Assembly (NCBI GenBank): GCA_001949185.1
Contig: BDGG01000015.1
Span: forward strand, 538,314-602,313
Reading direction: 5' to 3'
Length of the DNA stretch: 64,000 nt
Source of the DNA: Ramazzottius varieornatus
Lineage: Eukaryota > Tardigrada > Eutardigrada > Parachela > Ramazzottiidae
Part shown: positions 47,161 to 59,362 of the stretch, piece after piece
Position numbering within the stretch: position 1 is the first letter of the stretch
Layout of the letters: the number at the start of each line of letters is the position of its first letter
Notes under the pieces: model-generated
The model's database searches: none
What the model saw: only the letters and a program-made list of their open reading frames with translations
Told to the model about the DNA's origin: nothing
Program-made: the position numbers and the translations under genes

Positions 47161-50100
47161 ATGGTACTGATTGGAAGAATGTTACGCTTGATTGGCTGTG
47201 TCTTGTTTTCCGGCTTGTTGGCCGTCACATCAGCCTACCCATTTGGCGCGGGAATGTCGGCCTGTGTGACGCTGATTCCCGGCCACGGCGTGGTCCCACA
47301 ACCCATAGAGACGCTGCCCTTCATGATCGAGCCCCAATCTGACTCCTTCGTCCCGGGCAAAGTCTTCAAAGGTAAGTGAAGAAGAAGCTCCATCCAGCTC
47401 CATTGTTACGCTTACCTCAAGACTTCATACCGCTATAAAAAATCAATGGCTCATTGTGATCAACCGGTATGGTGTCAAGGCTCACCTCCTCAATTCATCA
47501 TGCAAGCAATGGGGGTGAGAGTTCCGTACAGTCTGTGGTCTAAGAATAGGAGGAAAAAGAGTCTTTTGAGTTTGTTGAAGAGGAATGTTTGTTTGAAAAG
47601 ACGATTGCCAAGTTTGATATTGGCTGAAGTGCCTCTACGGCAATAATAGGCCTCCTCGACCATTGCCTGCATGCCTTTCTTCGACCGCTGTACTTGAAGA
47701 GATCACCTTTGCCTCTTGCCTTTAGCTTTGGCCTTAGCTTTCAATTGTGTTGTACAGTAGCCGGAGAAGTAGAATGGAAGGAAGTGCGGTCAGGAAAGCA
47801 GTTGGGGCAGCCAAGTTAGCCCGTTTTCATAGCCAGGGTATTATTCCAAGAGCAGACGGGGCATTGATGAGGCTTTCAATGGCCAACTGCCGTAGCTACT
47901 GACCGCTGGTCACTCAACCGTACATGCGCCGTATCACACTTTACAACATCAACCTTCTCACTTTCCATAGTTCAATACTTGAGATATCAAAGAACAACAA
48001 ACCGTGGAAAATATGCCCGAACTGTAGCCTAGCTGCGGCTCTTTCGTGAATTCAAACCTAAAGATATTTTCAAGAAAAATGGTAATTGAACAGAAAAGAG
48101 TTTTGATTTGCCTATCCGTCTGAACGTTTCGTCGGACTGTTTTTCTCTTTGAATAGTGAGGATCAAGACAGCTTCTGGAAAGTACAAGAACCGCAAAGTG
48201 GGTGGCTTCCTCATCCAAGCTCGCGCACCTGGAACTACCGAGCCTGTGGGTCGCTGGGAAGTTCACCACGAAGAAAGCCACAAGCACGGCGTAAAGGAAC
48301 GAAACTGTTCACATCCCTTTGACTCGGTCACCCACATGGACCCAAAGCCCAAGACCGCGGATATTATCCTTCACTTCTTCCCCACATCCAACACGCCGGA
48401 CACCATTCAATTCGTGTAAGTTCGACGCGCGCCTAAAGAACCGCAACTAATTGAACCGTAGAAGATTTCTGAAAGAGTGAGATAGATAAGCGAAGCGCCA
48501 ATGACAGGAAAAACGTTGACAGGAGGAAAGTGAAAGCATAGATTCAATTGAGAAAAGGCCGAAGAACTTAGTGGCAGCTTTGGTCAATGGTCAAAGTTTC
48601 TGGTTGGTTTCTTTCGGAGGCTGCATGACGAGTGGCATGTGAAAGGAAAAGGGTGGAAAGACGCCGAATATGATTTGGTGATGCGAAAAAGCCTACAAGA
48701 CAAGTCATGCTCGTCATCGAGCGGAAGATGTTGAAGAGAAGGAGGCAAGCCGATATTTTGACAAATTAATAATTGGGGGGAAAATGTTAGCTTAAGCGGT
48801 ATAGGCACTTGCATGACGAGAGGCGCATCGTCGATGGCACTGTACAGAGATACAAAGAATGTTTGCCCCCATCTCAAAATCAATCTTTTCTCTCGACGAC
48901 TTGCCCCTCTCTTCCCTGCAATCAGACATTTATCATTAGATGGAAAATTGAGCATAACAAGTTTGAGGCCGACGTCGTCGCCGTGATGTCTGTAGTGATC
49001 TCAAGATGCCATCCCTGCCCAAGTTAACCTGTCCATATAGACCTACGTGCCAGACTTGAAAGTCGCACCAACTCAGTCAATATTTCCCCGACGCATTCTT
49101 CATCCAACTTGTACCTCTACTAACTTACCCAACTGTAATTACACACTCACAGCGGTCATGACATGACGCCATTTATATCTGCCTTCTCATCGACCAAGGC
49201 CCTTGTTTATCCCTCTTTGATCCAATATTTTGGCAGGTTACCAAATCTATCTCCGAGAAAACTGGCCTCACATGATACACTAGGACAGTTTACACGCCGG
49301 TACTGCGGACCGACCAAAATTTCGGTTTGCCAGCTATCGTAGCGAAAGGCAGCAATGAGAGCTTGGCAGATTCCAAGGTGGCGCACGCTTCCAGCCAGTG
49401 ACACTGACAGCGTACGCCACTTGGCAAAACGATCTGGCCGATTTTGTTTGCCGCGCTCACAAATACGGTAGAAATTGGTGTACTGTGGATAGTTGCTCCT
49501 TTTGGTCTGGAAAGGGACTTGAATGGATCTAAAAAATTTCCGAAAAATTAGGAGCACTCATTAATGAAGCTTTTTATGAAATTCGGTCATGCATGAATTT
49601 CTTGCATGTGGAATTTCTTGTCGGCGGAAGCCGCAATACACAAAGGCGGATCGATGGCCCAGTCCGCTGTCTAACTGTCCATATCATACGAGGGACTTGC
49701 TCACGTCAATCCCCTCGTAAGGATTTGCGACAATTCCCATCGTTAATTCTCCAGCATGATATCTATCTAGTTGGCACATGAAACGTGATGAAGGACCGCG
49801 CCATCGATCTGCCTCATCATTTGCCGGCCATTGGGTCGCTACAAAGCGGGACGCGCTGGGTGATGTGGGTAGTGCACAGCGTAGTGTCGTCTCAGCTGGG
49901 TGCGAATCGCATAAAAAACTCGGATAAATCTCGATATCTACCAAAGGCTGAACCGACTCGTTTTCCGCTTAAAATGTCGTCCTGTGAGTGTGATCAGCCT
50001 GTTCTATGAAGCCGGAAACTAAACAGGCTAATCCAACAGCACATTAAAGAAAAACTACACGCTTTGTTGCGCTTACATTGCCTTCACACATTCCTCGTGC

Positions 50101-53100
50101 ATGAAAAGCAATCGTAGAGAAAGTTCGACTAAGAAACTTTAGGAATTTAAAACTAAGAGAGCCTAACTATTTAACTCAAAACCCAGCCGAAAATGGGGTT
50201 CTCGGTGGGGAAAATGCATTGAATAGTACCTCTTGGCGACCTTCTCCATTCACCATTGTTTGGAGTTTTTGCGGCCAGGAAGTATGATCGATGGGAAGAG
50301 ACACCAGTCATACTGCCTACACAGGGCGTAATTTATGTTCGCAGGTGACACGTCATATCTTCGCTCGTGCAGGAGTCTTAAAACTTTGATCATGACAAAA
50401 CGCTGTGAGACAAAAGTTACGAGGGGAGTTTTGTTGTGTGATATTAAACGATCATTTCCCGATAGATCTGACGACTTTCGATTAAAGTCATGCAGTCAAG
50501 CATGGCGGCGCATTCCAACAAGTTCAGGTGCAGGGCGAATTACGCCTTTTAGCAATGCCGGTTTGGCTAATATTTTGCAGCAGAGAAAATCGTACGTCGG
50601 CACGCATCATATGTCTCTGACAAAGGATATAAACCTCCCGTCGTTTTTATATCTTATCAGAAACAAAACACTTGGACAAGAGTCGCTGGAGTCAACTCGT
50701 TTCTCCGATACCTGGTTGATTCTGCCCGTAGTCATAAGAGTAAGCCATGCGTGTCGATCGCAGCACTTGGGCCATAGCCAAGGTTCTCCAATTTCCTTTT
50801 AACGACATGTTCAATTGACAAAAGTCAGCCGATACAATGTGAAAAAAACGCGGCGCTTTGTCAGTCAAAGTATACTTAGTCTGAAGCTTTAACACCCCGA
50901 GTACCCAGATTAAAAATGATTTAATGCGGTCAAGAACGGAGAGCTGTAACGTTTGTAGCCAGAGCAGACCACACGGGCAAATATGACCTGCATTTTCTAC
51001 CCCACGTTTCACACCATTAAAGCGCCAAACTTGGCAGCACGTGCAACGATATCAAACATTTGCGTCGTCCATAAAAATTTGATCGTCGGCCAAAGGCTAG
51101 CTCGTAAAGAGCTCCACGTGTGCGAAGCTTGTAAAAAGTCGCCCGCGATGGAAGACCTCCACGTAGTCCGCTTTACACCTCTAATCAAAATAAATGTCGA
51201 AAACTCTGTGACGAACTTCTAGCCAGGCACGAGCGAAACTGTCAGGTGTGAAAAACGCAGAGGATGCTAAGAAACATCGTAGAAAGACGCCTTTCAGTTC
51301 CCTCGCGATCCGTTTCTCTTGAAAAATGGAGACTTGACACTAACAATAGCGACCGCGAACACGAACTGATACTCTGTTAGAGAATTTCGTCGGCTTCGAG
51401 ATTTTTCGGGCCGAACGAAGCGAGGCCGTTTTAAGTCTGTCGAGATTTTAATGGACGATCATATTGTTCGAGGTTTCAGATATCGCAACCTTTGTACTGA
51501 AAACAAGTGCGCTACTTGATCCGAGTAGCAAAAGTTTTTACTCGCAAAACTTGTGCTTCTTTGCTTCTGCTCGGCCTTCCCAGTGGTCAGAACCACTAGC
51601 TAGTAAATATTCAAATTGTTCATGGGAAAGAAGTTTCCATTGATGGGTGGATCGATTGCAGAATGGTGATTTTCAATATGGAAAAAGGAGGAAAGTGGTG
51701 ATTAAACAGCAATCAAAAATCGGGTGGATGGCGTCGCGGCTGTTCATTGCCGGCAGTCGGTCAGCAGGTGGTCGCGGGATGATGACATATCGCACCCGTG
51801 TTTTTCCTTGGCCGGTAATGACCAGTCTTTGGCCATAATTAGGCTGTTGAGAGAAAGAGGGTCAGGGGATGCAGCCGGGTTCTAGCTGGACATTTGCATG
51901 AGTCCAGCATTTATTGCTTGTGTATCCAGGGATTAGTATTCAATTCTGCAAATTTGATCACGCACAAGCACACCTTCTGCCAGCTAACCTAGTGCCAGAT
52001 CCATCGCCTGCAAGCTTTTCTCCTCTTCAGGAAACATACACTGGCCAAGCCTGCATCAGGCCAACTCTGAAACTGGACCAGCAATCAGCGATACTGGTCA
52101 TTCCAGCATGTAATCGCATAATAAGCAACTTTCATCAAGTGCAGACGGGACCCTGTGGGCCCACTATGTCACCAGTAAGAACACCGAGTTCCTTTTTCCA
52201 ACTGGACCACGCTCCTCGTCTCACTGACGCCATTTAGGTTGTGGCCCAAACGTAGAAAACCGTCAATACCGGAAGAACCACGTAGTATCTAACCTTAATG
52301 AGACGGCAAGTCGAGTCTATCCTCCTGATTGAATTCTAACGAAGCTTCTTCGATCCTGATTTTTGTAATCTCCATGTTGCGAAATAGTCGATTGTGGTCT
52401 GTGCGATGGACGAGGGTTGGGAATTAGCCGTGTTAGCCATTTTTTTGGTGTTTACTTCCTTGTTGACCCAACTCATATCAGAGTTCGACAAACCACGAGC
52501 AGAATTAGGTTCTCAGTCCGCCCCGACCGCGGCATCGTCGACGGTGCTGGTGTCGGGCGTTTGACAGTTTTGAGTAATTAAATTGGCCAAAAACTGTTAA
52601 CGGTCCGAGCGGGCATCCCGCGGGACAGCGGATAAGTCCACGCTCCAATAACACTAGCAGCTCCCCAAACAATTTGTGATGACTTCCGTTGACCGTCTGT
52701 GAACGCATGCCCGCTTCGCCCCTCAGCCATTCCCCATCTAGCTAGTGTCCAGCAGCGACAGCCGGCCACTGTGTATTTCCCCCCAACCCCGATATATATT
52801 GGCAAATTGACCATTTTCAAATCATGTTTGTAATGAGATTTGGCCAGGACGCGTATTAACACAGCGTAGATGCTGTTATCGCCTCGTTTCTCCAAAGCAT
52901 GTTCCTTTCCAAACAAGACCCCTCTCCCTTCCTCTCTCTCCGCACCGCAACCTTATCAAAACATTATTTCCTCAGCCGGAAGTCCAGCTTTGTCCACTTT
53001 GTCAACTTTACCCACTGAACTTTTATGGCCTTGCTTTTCCCCTTCATCACTCCATAAAACCTACACTGGACAGTTCTCTCCTTTTACCTCGTAGAAAATC

Positions 53101-55799
53101 TGTCGGGGTCATTCATGTTTTGAAACTGGTCAATCTCGCCTGGAGAATATTTTCACCAAAAGGAAATTGGAATTTCGGCGAACTTTTATGTCGTGTTTTC
53201 CGTACTATAGCTCGTAAACTGTTCCACGCTTGTCAATTATTCTGATGGTCCATGTTTGCCTACTGATCCCAAACTGTCCTAATGACGCTTGGACGGAATC
53301 AAGTGGATACATGGCTAAGCTCCTCTGTCCAGAATGGTCCCGCCTTTGATCGGTCAAATACTTTATTAAACACAAGGAGCGATCAAGAGGATACGCGGTC
53401 GTTGCCGAAATAGATTCAGGAGCGTTTACTGGACGTGGACGGAAGGGATGAAGAGGGGAAGAGTGAGGAGGCCTTTAATTTGCTGGACGATTGATCGAGC
53501 GCTTGTAGATTATTTTCCTACTGTCTAGCTCCAACTGACCGGCTTACTTCCTTCTCATTGTGCGCACGAGGCTGGATAACACTGAATGGCCGAAGCCTGG
53601 AAATGGAAACTGGACAAAATTTCCGGTCAACTCATAGATATCGTTCAAGCCTCGATGGCATAATTGTCCCGCTACGAACAATGGCCGCCGTGATTGCATG
53701 TAAAGTGCTGTAATATCTCATGCGCCGGAAGTCCCCATGTAAACATACTCCATCAATCTTCCCAGATTTATCGCCAGTCATTAACTATTTTTCTCACGAG
53801 TAACCTTAATTTTCCTGCATGAAGTTTCAACCATCACAACCCAAACAAGACCGGGCAAAAATCTGTGAAAAGAAATATTCGACGAAGACGCGCCCAACAG
53901 CGAACCACCCCCGATGAAGTCGCGCACGGTACTTCACGTGTGCCCGATCAAGTCGCGCACATAAAGTATCGAGTCGCACCAGGTGTGGTGCTGATGGCAA
54001 GAAGATTTGTCGACGTAAGATCTTTTCTGAAACAGTATTTGCAGTAACATAAGACAAGCATCTGGTTCTCAGAAATTGCCTAACAGCAGGGCTGCCAATT
54101 ATCCCCGTAGCGGCGTGCTCAGCTTGCAACTCGTCTTCCTTGTCGAGATTGACCAGCAGGTCAATCAGGTGGCTGTCGAGTTCGGCCATTATACTCACAG
54201 CATCCCTAAATATTGCTAATAGGCAGACGGGCAGATGTGCACTTGAGGGACTAAATGTCTGATTCTTTGTCGACAGATATCGCATTTCTCGCAGCTATTC
54301 GATGCGCGCGAAAGAACTGAAGTGCAGTATATAAACGTCCATTTTACGAACTGTTGACAAAGCCGTCAGTTTTACGAAGTGTCGCGGCTGTCATTGTTTC
54401 CAATAAAACTTCCCGTAGGCTAATTGATGTGCCTAAAATCCGAAATAGACGACAGACCGTCAGAAGAAATCCCCGAAAAATTCGGAGTATTGTTGTGACT
54501 GCAGTAGTTTTTTTCAGTATTTATGTTCCTGCAAAAACGCAGAATATTGTCGAATAAAGGAAAGAATAGGTTGAAGTGTTCCTTCGCAAGTCGATCTCTG
54601 AGTAATATTCAGAATTATTCGATTATGCCATGTTTTCACGCTATCGGTTTGTTGTGGTTGCAGAGGGACCATTGCGCGGGATTACGCCACATTTTGGGCC
54701 AATGTCAAGTCGAGCATGGTAACACGGCGGTTGGTCCATCACGAAGCTGACCGCGAGATCTTTGTCTACCCACCTACAAGCACCACGGAGCAGCCGGCGA
54801 CCCACGTCCCATTGTATCACCAAACAATGGCCGCACTCCCGTCGGCAGCCCCGGTTACGCACAGTCCCAAGCGAATTCACCATGTTACCATTGAACCCAA
54901 AACCACAGCGGCGCATCACCATCACCGCGCCAGCCATCATCCACGCCGCACAACAACGACATCCACCACAACGACCACCACTCTCCTCAGTACAACGCCC
55001 ATGGACTTGCTCAGCAAATATCATATCCCTGAAGACAAAATACTGGAGGACAAGGAACTGGCGAGTATCATCGCCAAGAACGAGCTGGAAGCCCTCAAAC
55101 GCAATGGACTCACCGACGACCAGTCTGCTGACGTACAAAACGGTACGTAAAATTGCCGACATAATTTTCACCGCTAAAAGGACACAAATTCAAAAAATTC
55201 ATAATGGACAGACGTTGGACAAACTCGATGGGACGGGCGTACAAATGTTGTGAAACGATAACTCGATAATCACTTGACTATATCTTCTCCAAGTGGCGCA
55301 CGCTTTCAGCCAATAATACCACAAATGTGCGCCACTTGGCCAAACAATTTTGCAAACACTGAGCAGAAACAAACAGTACGCAATCAAGCCAATCAACTCG
55401 ATTTCAAGATTTCCGCAGTGACGTAACGAAAAGAACAGAATAACCGTTCCGTCGTCCTCACTATGACGTCATGCGCTAGTTTACACAGTTATCCCGCAAA
55501 TTGCACTTGACCCTCTTCGGCACTTTGTTATCAATGCAGAACCTCAAAGGCCCAGCGCGCCTCATCAATCAGACTTTGCCTCTTCAGAAATCAATCCTCG
55601 CGCTCCTCTGGATGGGCTAACATCTTCTCTCTTTACAGATGGCAATGCTAATCCCGACTCTCAAGCCATCAAAACGAATCGCAGCAAGTCCGGCAATACC
55701 AGCGCGGCTTCCTCCCTCTCCATCAGGAGGATATGGAGCAGTCCAGCCTTAACGGGCCAGCTGCTCTTTTTTGTTTGTAGTTGGATTTTATTTTTATGA
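47161..55799 (+). CDS. Reeler-domain secreted or GPI-anchored protein
   Basis: Four exons join in frame to 369 residues: 47161-47371, 48157-48415, 54664-55142 and 55639-55799. Reeler domains occur in reelin, ferric reductases and insect immune-induced proteins. A signal peptide (about 1-25) precedes the domain (about 26-185), with CVTLIPGHGVVPQP, VPGKVFKVRIKT, VGGFLIQARAPG, CSHPFDSVTHMDPKPK and, in exon 3, ARDYATFWANVKS. The last is the conserved end of the domain, and it only appears when exon 2 is spliced at GT/GTAAGT (48416) across a 6.2-kb intron. If that donor is not used, a stop follows at once and gives 157 residues. Exon 3 continues with a Thr/His-rich mucin-like stretch (about 230-270). 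The C-terminus ends in a hydrophobic segment (LTGQLLFFVCSWILFL), suggesting GPI attachment or a tail anchor. A role in innate defence is inference from insect relatives only. Confidence 0.85.
49355..49470. repeat. Foldback hairpin element, single hairpin
   Basis: GAGCTTGGCAGATTCCAAG, then GTGGCGCACG and GTACGCCACT. The right end is GATTTTGTTTGCCGCGCTC. Confidence 0.8.
53827..54189 (-). CDS. Small unrecognised ORF nested in the reeler intron
   Basis: From the ATG at 54189 the minus strand reads MAELDSHLIDLLVNLDKEDE and continues about 120 codons to a stop. The first 35 codons have a C/G-rich third position, like the real genes. The later part is Arg-rich and less convincing and may be intron or UTR. 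No family is recognised, and it could be a small gene or a first exon. Confidence 0.3.
   Translation of the reverse strand: MAELDSHLIDLLVNLDKEDELQAEHAATGIIGSPAVRQFLRTRCLSYVTANTVSEKILRRQIFLPSAPHLVRLDTLCARLDRAHVKYRARLHRGWFAVGRVFVEYFFSQIFARSCLGCDG
55240..55365. repeat. Foldback hairpin element, single hairpin
   Basis: Hairpin GTGGCGCACG/ATGTGCGCCACTTGG in the last reeler intron. The outer ends are degraded. Confidence 0.75.
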
Positions 55800-57196
55800 T
55801 AATCCCCTAGTTAGCCTGGGTTCGACCAACGTCTAGTAATGGATTCCCTACTTTAGTTCCAGTTTTACAAAAAGCCTTTTTAGTCTGCCTGTCTCGTTGA
55901 TTAGAATTATCATCAAGCCTTTTGAATCTTCCACTCTCTTCTTGTTTTGCATTTACAGTTTTAGCCAATATAATAAGCCTAATCAAACAAAACCAACCTA
56001 TTCTTTCGGTTAAGCCCTCGAAATATAAAACATGAACTGTGGGAGCTCGACAAACAAACTCGGCTACATTGCTTTAGCTAGTGGCGCATGCTTACGACTA
56101 AAACACTGTAGACGTGCGTCGCTTGGGCAGACAAACTCGGCACGGTTTTCTCAGTGGCGCACGCTCTCATCCAAAACACTAGCAACGTGCGCCACTTGAG
56201 AAAAAGATCAGTTTTTCCGAATGGCGCGCGTTTCCAGCCGATATCACCGCAAAAGTGCACCAGTTGGAAAAGTGATCTTTCCGAGTTCGTTCGCCGAGCT
56301 CCCATTCTATCCTTCACGTGCGTGTATCCATAATTGTCCATTCCTTTCTTTCACGAGACAAATGGTAGGGTATCAACTTACTTTCGTGCGGGATATCTCA
56401 TGCATATGCATATGCGTGACCTACCTGCAATGTATGCCTTTGGCACGTGTGGTTAATATAGAATATTGGCGTATGGAATGTAATGCATATTTCTGTGATA
56501 CTTTACCGCCCAGTCTTTGTTGGCTGGACACGGACAGGTATCAGTTTCCACGGCTGCTGTCAAAAGGCTAAAATGCATAGGGATCGCTGGACCACCACCA
56601 CCGGCCTCCTTTCCAAGTTACGGCTTCAACCGACCGGCGTCCATAATCACCCTTTCATGTTGCTAATGTACCTTTCATCCCACTGCCACCTCATGCTTAA
56701 CTCACTGTTTCGTTCCTTTGTCCGTGTCCCCTCAACTGCAGCCGGATTCTGACACCTTCGACCTTTGCCGGCTGTCCACTTGACAGCCTCCCAACATTTT
56801 ACACATTTCCCGCTGTGCCGTTCTCACCCGTACATACCAACTCCAGAAACGCAAACCTTTGCTACAGTAACAATAGAAAATGGCCACTATGGCATGGAAA
56901 AATTGTGGAAGACGAACAGACAACTCGAATTTGCTGGACTGCATGCAGGCTTCCATAAGGTCCATTAGTTCTTCGGGTTCTCGTTCGGTTTTTCATTTGC
57001 TCTCAACGCGTTGCAAAACAGGACAGCATAGCTATAGAGCCATTTCACGACAGTGTCCCTACAAAAGAACTCTAGTACTCCGAAGACTCTGGTACTCCGT
57101 TGGGGCGATTTACGAATATCGCTAGAAGTAACTGAGCAACTCTAACATTTAGGAAAGCAAACTAAAGGCAAAGTCTGGAGAGATGACAGAACTTTG
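55800..57196. other. Intergenic between reeler and roadblock genes
   Basis: Contains a three-hairpin foldback element (56041-56308). The remainder shows no exon. Confidence 0.5.
56041..56308. repeat. Foldback hairpin element, complete three-hairpin copy
   Basis: Left end GGGAGCTCGACAAACAAACT and right end AGTTCGTTCGCCGAGCTCCC. Three hairpins (GTGGCGCATG/CGTGCGTCGC, GTGGCGCACG/CGTGCGCCACT, ATGGCGCGCG/AGTGCACCAG) lie between. Confidence 0.9.
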
Positions 57197-59170
57197 ATGC
57201 CCAATTCGACACATTTCGCATACGATAGTGAACTTGTCCTCACGGATTACTCTAACATGGCGGACGCGCCACCGACATCGCCCGAAGAAGCCGTTGTTCC
57301 CACGGAGCATGCTGACACGCCCAGACCTCCCCTGGCTCGGAATCCCGAAGAAACCTCCGCTGCAAACGACCCGGCTAACGTCCCCGAAGACCCACCCGAA
57401 GGACCTCCACCTTCCACCACCGCCACTCGAACCAGTGCTGCCCCTGAGACCACCGGCACCACTGTTCCCCCACCATCACCAAGCCTGGTACCACCAGCCC
57501 AATCAACTCCTGTCCCTTCACCGATGTCGACGAATATGCCCTCTTCCCAACCACATCCGGCCAAAGCTAGTGTGCCTGTACCACCAGTACCAGCCGAGAC
57601 GCCACCGGCACATCCATCACCTTCTCCCGTTCATGCCAATGTAGCAGCTATTCCTGCTGTGACACCTGCGAAATCTGGCGCAGTCCTTCAACCGGTCAAG
57701 TCCAGCGTGCAACGAGCCTCTGACGCACCCGAAAGAAGCCCGAGTAATATACCACGAGGTAGTACGGACTCTGAAACTACCGGAAGCTTGGACGAAAGCG
57801 GCGAAGTCGACGACGAGGAAGGCCCGACAGCCGAGCGAGCTTCCATCCCGACTGGCGACGGGGAAGTCCTACCAGTAGCCGTCGCGGGAGGCCAGGATCC
57901 CGCTGATCCACATGGTGGAGGACCAACTGCCACGCCGGCTGAACATAGAAAGAAAGAGGAGGAACTGAAACCCGCAGCGACGGATCTGAGTGAAAACCCT
58001 GATGGTTTATCAGCGCCGTTTCAGATAGCGTTAGCCAGTCGCTTCGACAAGGTACCTGCTGTATGGGGAAAGTCAGGACTGGCTCTGACGTTGGACAACG
58101 TTCAAGCGCGCTTGAGGGAGCGTCTAGCTCACGCAGAAGCCCAGAAGAACGCGGTTGGCTCTTCGACCGTCTCGGAGGACGCCGACAAGAAACACCGGCC
58201 TGAAAGAAAGCACAAGTTCAGACCGGTAAGGACCATGTACAGGAAGAAGCCTGCGGTGTCCGAAGAACAGTTGACGGAGCTGATATGGGGCAATTACGAG
58301 ACGCGCATCATTGACTTGTTCTGTGCGTGGGAGCAAGCGCGGCAGTCGTCGGAGTTGTCGTATATCCTGGAAAGGATAACGAATATTCAAGGCGTAACGG
58401 CCTTTATCATTTTTGATATTTACGAGAATGAGAAGTATCCTTCGGAGAAGCCGCCTGATGATGAGTATGAGGAGGACGAGCATGGCTATCCCATTAAGAA
58501 AGACTCGGCCTTGAAGAAGTTTCGCGATGGTCAGTGGGAGATCCCTCCGCATATCATTTACACGAGCACGGACTTGATGACGGCGAAGAAAATTATACCC
58601 TTCACGAAACAGCTAATATGGAGGTTGGTGGAGACAACAAGGGACTTGGACCCGAAGAACGATGTGAGGTACCTGCGGCTCATCAGTGATGTCAATGAGA
58701 TCGTCGTCATGCCAAGTAGGTCAAACCCGGAACTTCTATTTATAGATGGAGCTGGGTGTCAGCAAATGAGTTAAACCAGATGGTCAACGCAAGTGACGCA
58801 ACTTGTCATTGTTACTGGCTGCAAGAATGCGGCGGGCGCTAGGAAAAACGCTCTTGTCGAGTTCTCCAGTGGCGCATGTTGTCAGTGTTGTTGACTGGGA
58901 CCGAGCGCCACTAGCGAAAATGGTCTAGTTTAACTCATGGTATTTGCAGTTTCCATTTTGTCGCGAATATTCGAACTGATTTTATTGTTTTCAGTGTTTC
59001 CTCGGCATTTTCTCATTACGGTTCAAGAACCTTCAGCAGCGCCGAACGACTTGTTTGAGAAGCTTGGACTGGTTGCAACCCATCCAGTTCCAGCTGACAA
59101 GGAAGATCACACCAAGAAGAAATCCAGGAATAGAAACGCTGGGCACTACATGACTTCGATCGCTATCTGA
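57197..59170 (+). CDS. Roadblock/LC7 domain protein with very long N-terminal extension
   Basis: Two exons join in frame to 564 residues: 57197-58715 and 58996-59170. The C-terminal third is a roadblock/LC7 fold like dynein light chain DYNLRB. It has LERITNIQGVTAFIIFDIY, PPHIIYTSTDLMTAKKI, ETTRDLDPKNDVRYLRLI and, across the intron, EIVVMP joined to MFPRHFLITVQEP. A normal DYNLRB is about 96 residues. Here about 380 residues precede the domain (Pro/Ser/Thr-rich to about 180, then acidic, then Lys/Arg-rich near 340). An acidic insert of about 40 residues (EYEEDEHGYPIKK region) splits the first strand-loop. A Lys-rich tail follows the domain. The start may instead be the ATG at 57257, which has a better context. 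Dynein association is inferred from the domain only. Confidence 0.83.
58785..58935. repeat. Foldback hairpin element, two hairpins
   Basis: Two short hairpins (GTGACGCAAC/GCGGCGGGC and GTGGCGCATG/GAGCGCCACT) in the only intron of the roadblock gene. Confidence 0.7.
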
Positions 59171-59362
59171 GCTGTTCATGTTCTGCTCCATTTATCAGAA
59201 AGCAAAATACTCAGTGACTACTGTCCAGTGTAGGATTTCTTCCTTGACTCTCACTAGGGTGGGAGAATTCGATACTTGGCCGGAAATGTTACGGCTGAAA
59301 ACCAGCTCAGCTTGCCCGACCGGAATCGGAGAACTAAAATGGTTTTAGATTTTGGCTGAGTG

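Larger units (their letters stand above)
48416..54663. other. 6.2-kb intron of the reeler gene
   Basis: Contains one foldback element (49355-49470) and a minus-strand open frame (53827-54189). Otherwise no exon or repeat is recognised. Local GTAATTACC-type words and AT-rich patches are not interpretable by eye. Confidence 0.55.

Noticed and set aside
52505-53100. Open frames near 52.5-53.1 kb as exons of the reeler gene
   Set aside because: The reeler exons at 48415 and 54664 join in frame directly, and none of these segments matches the domain.
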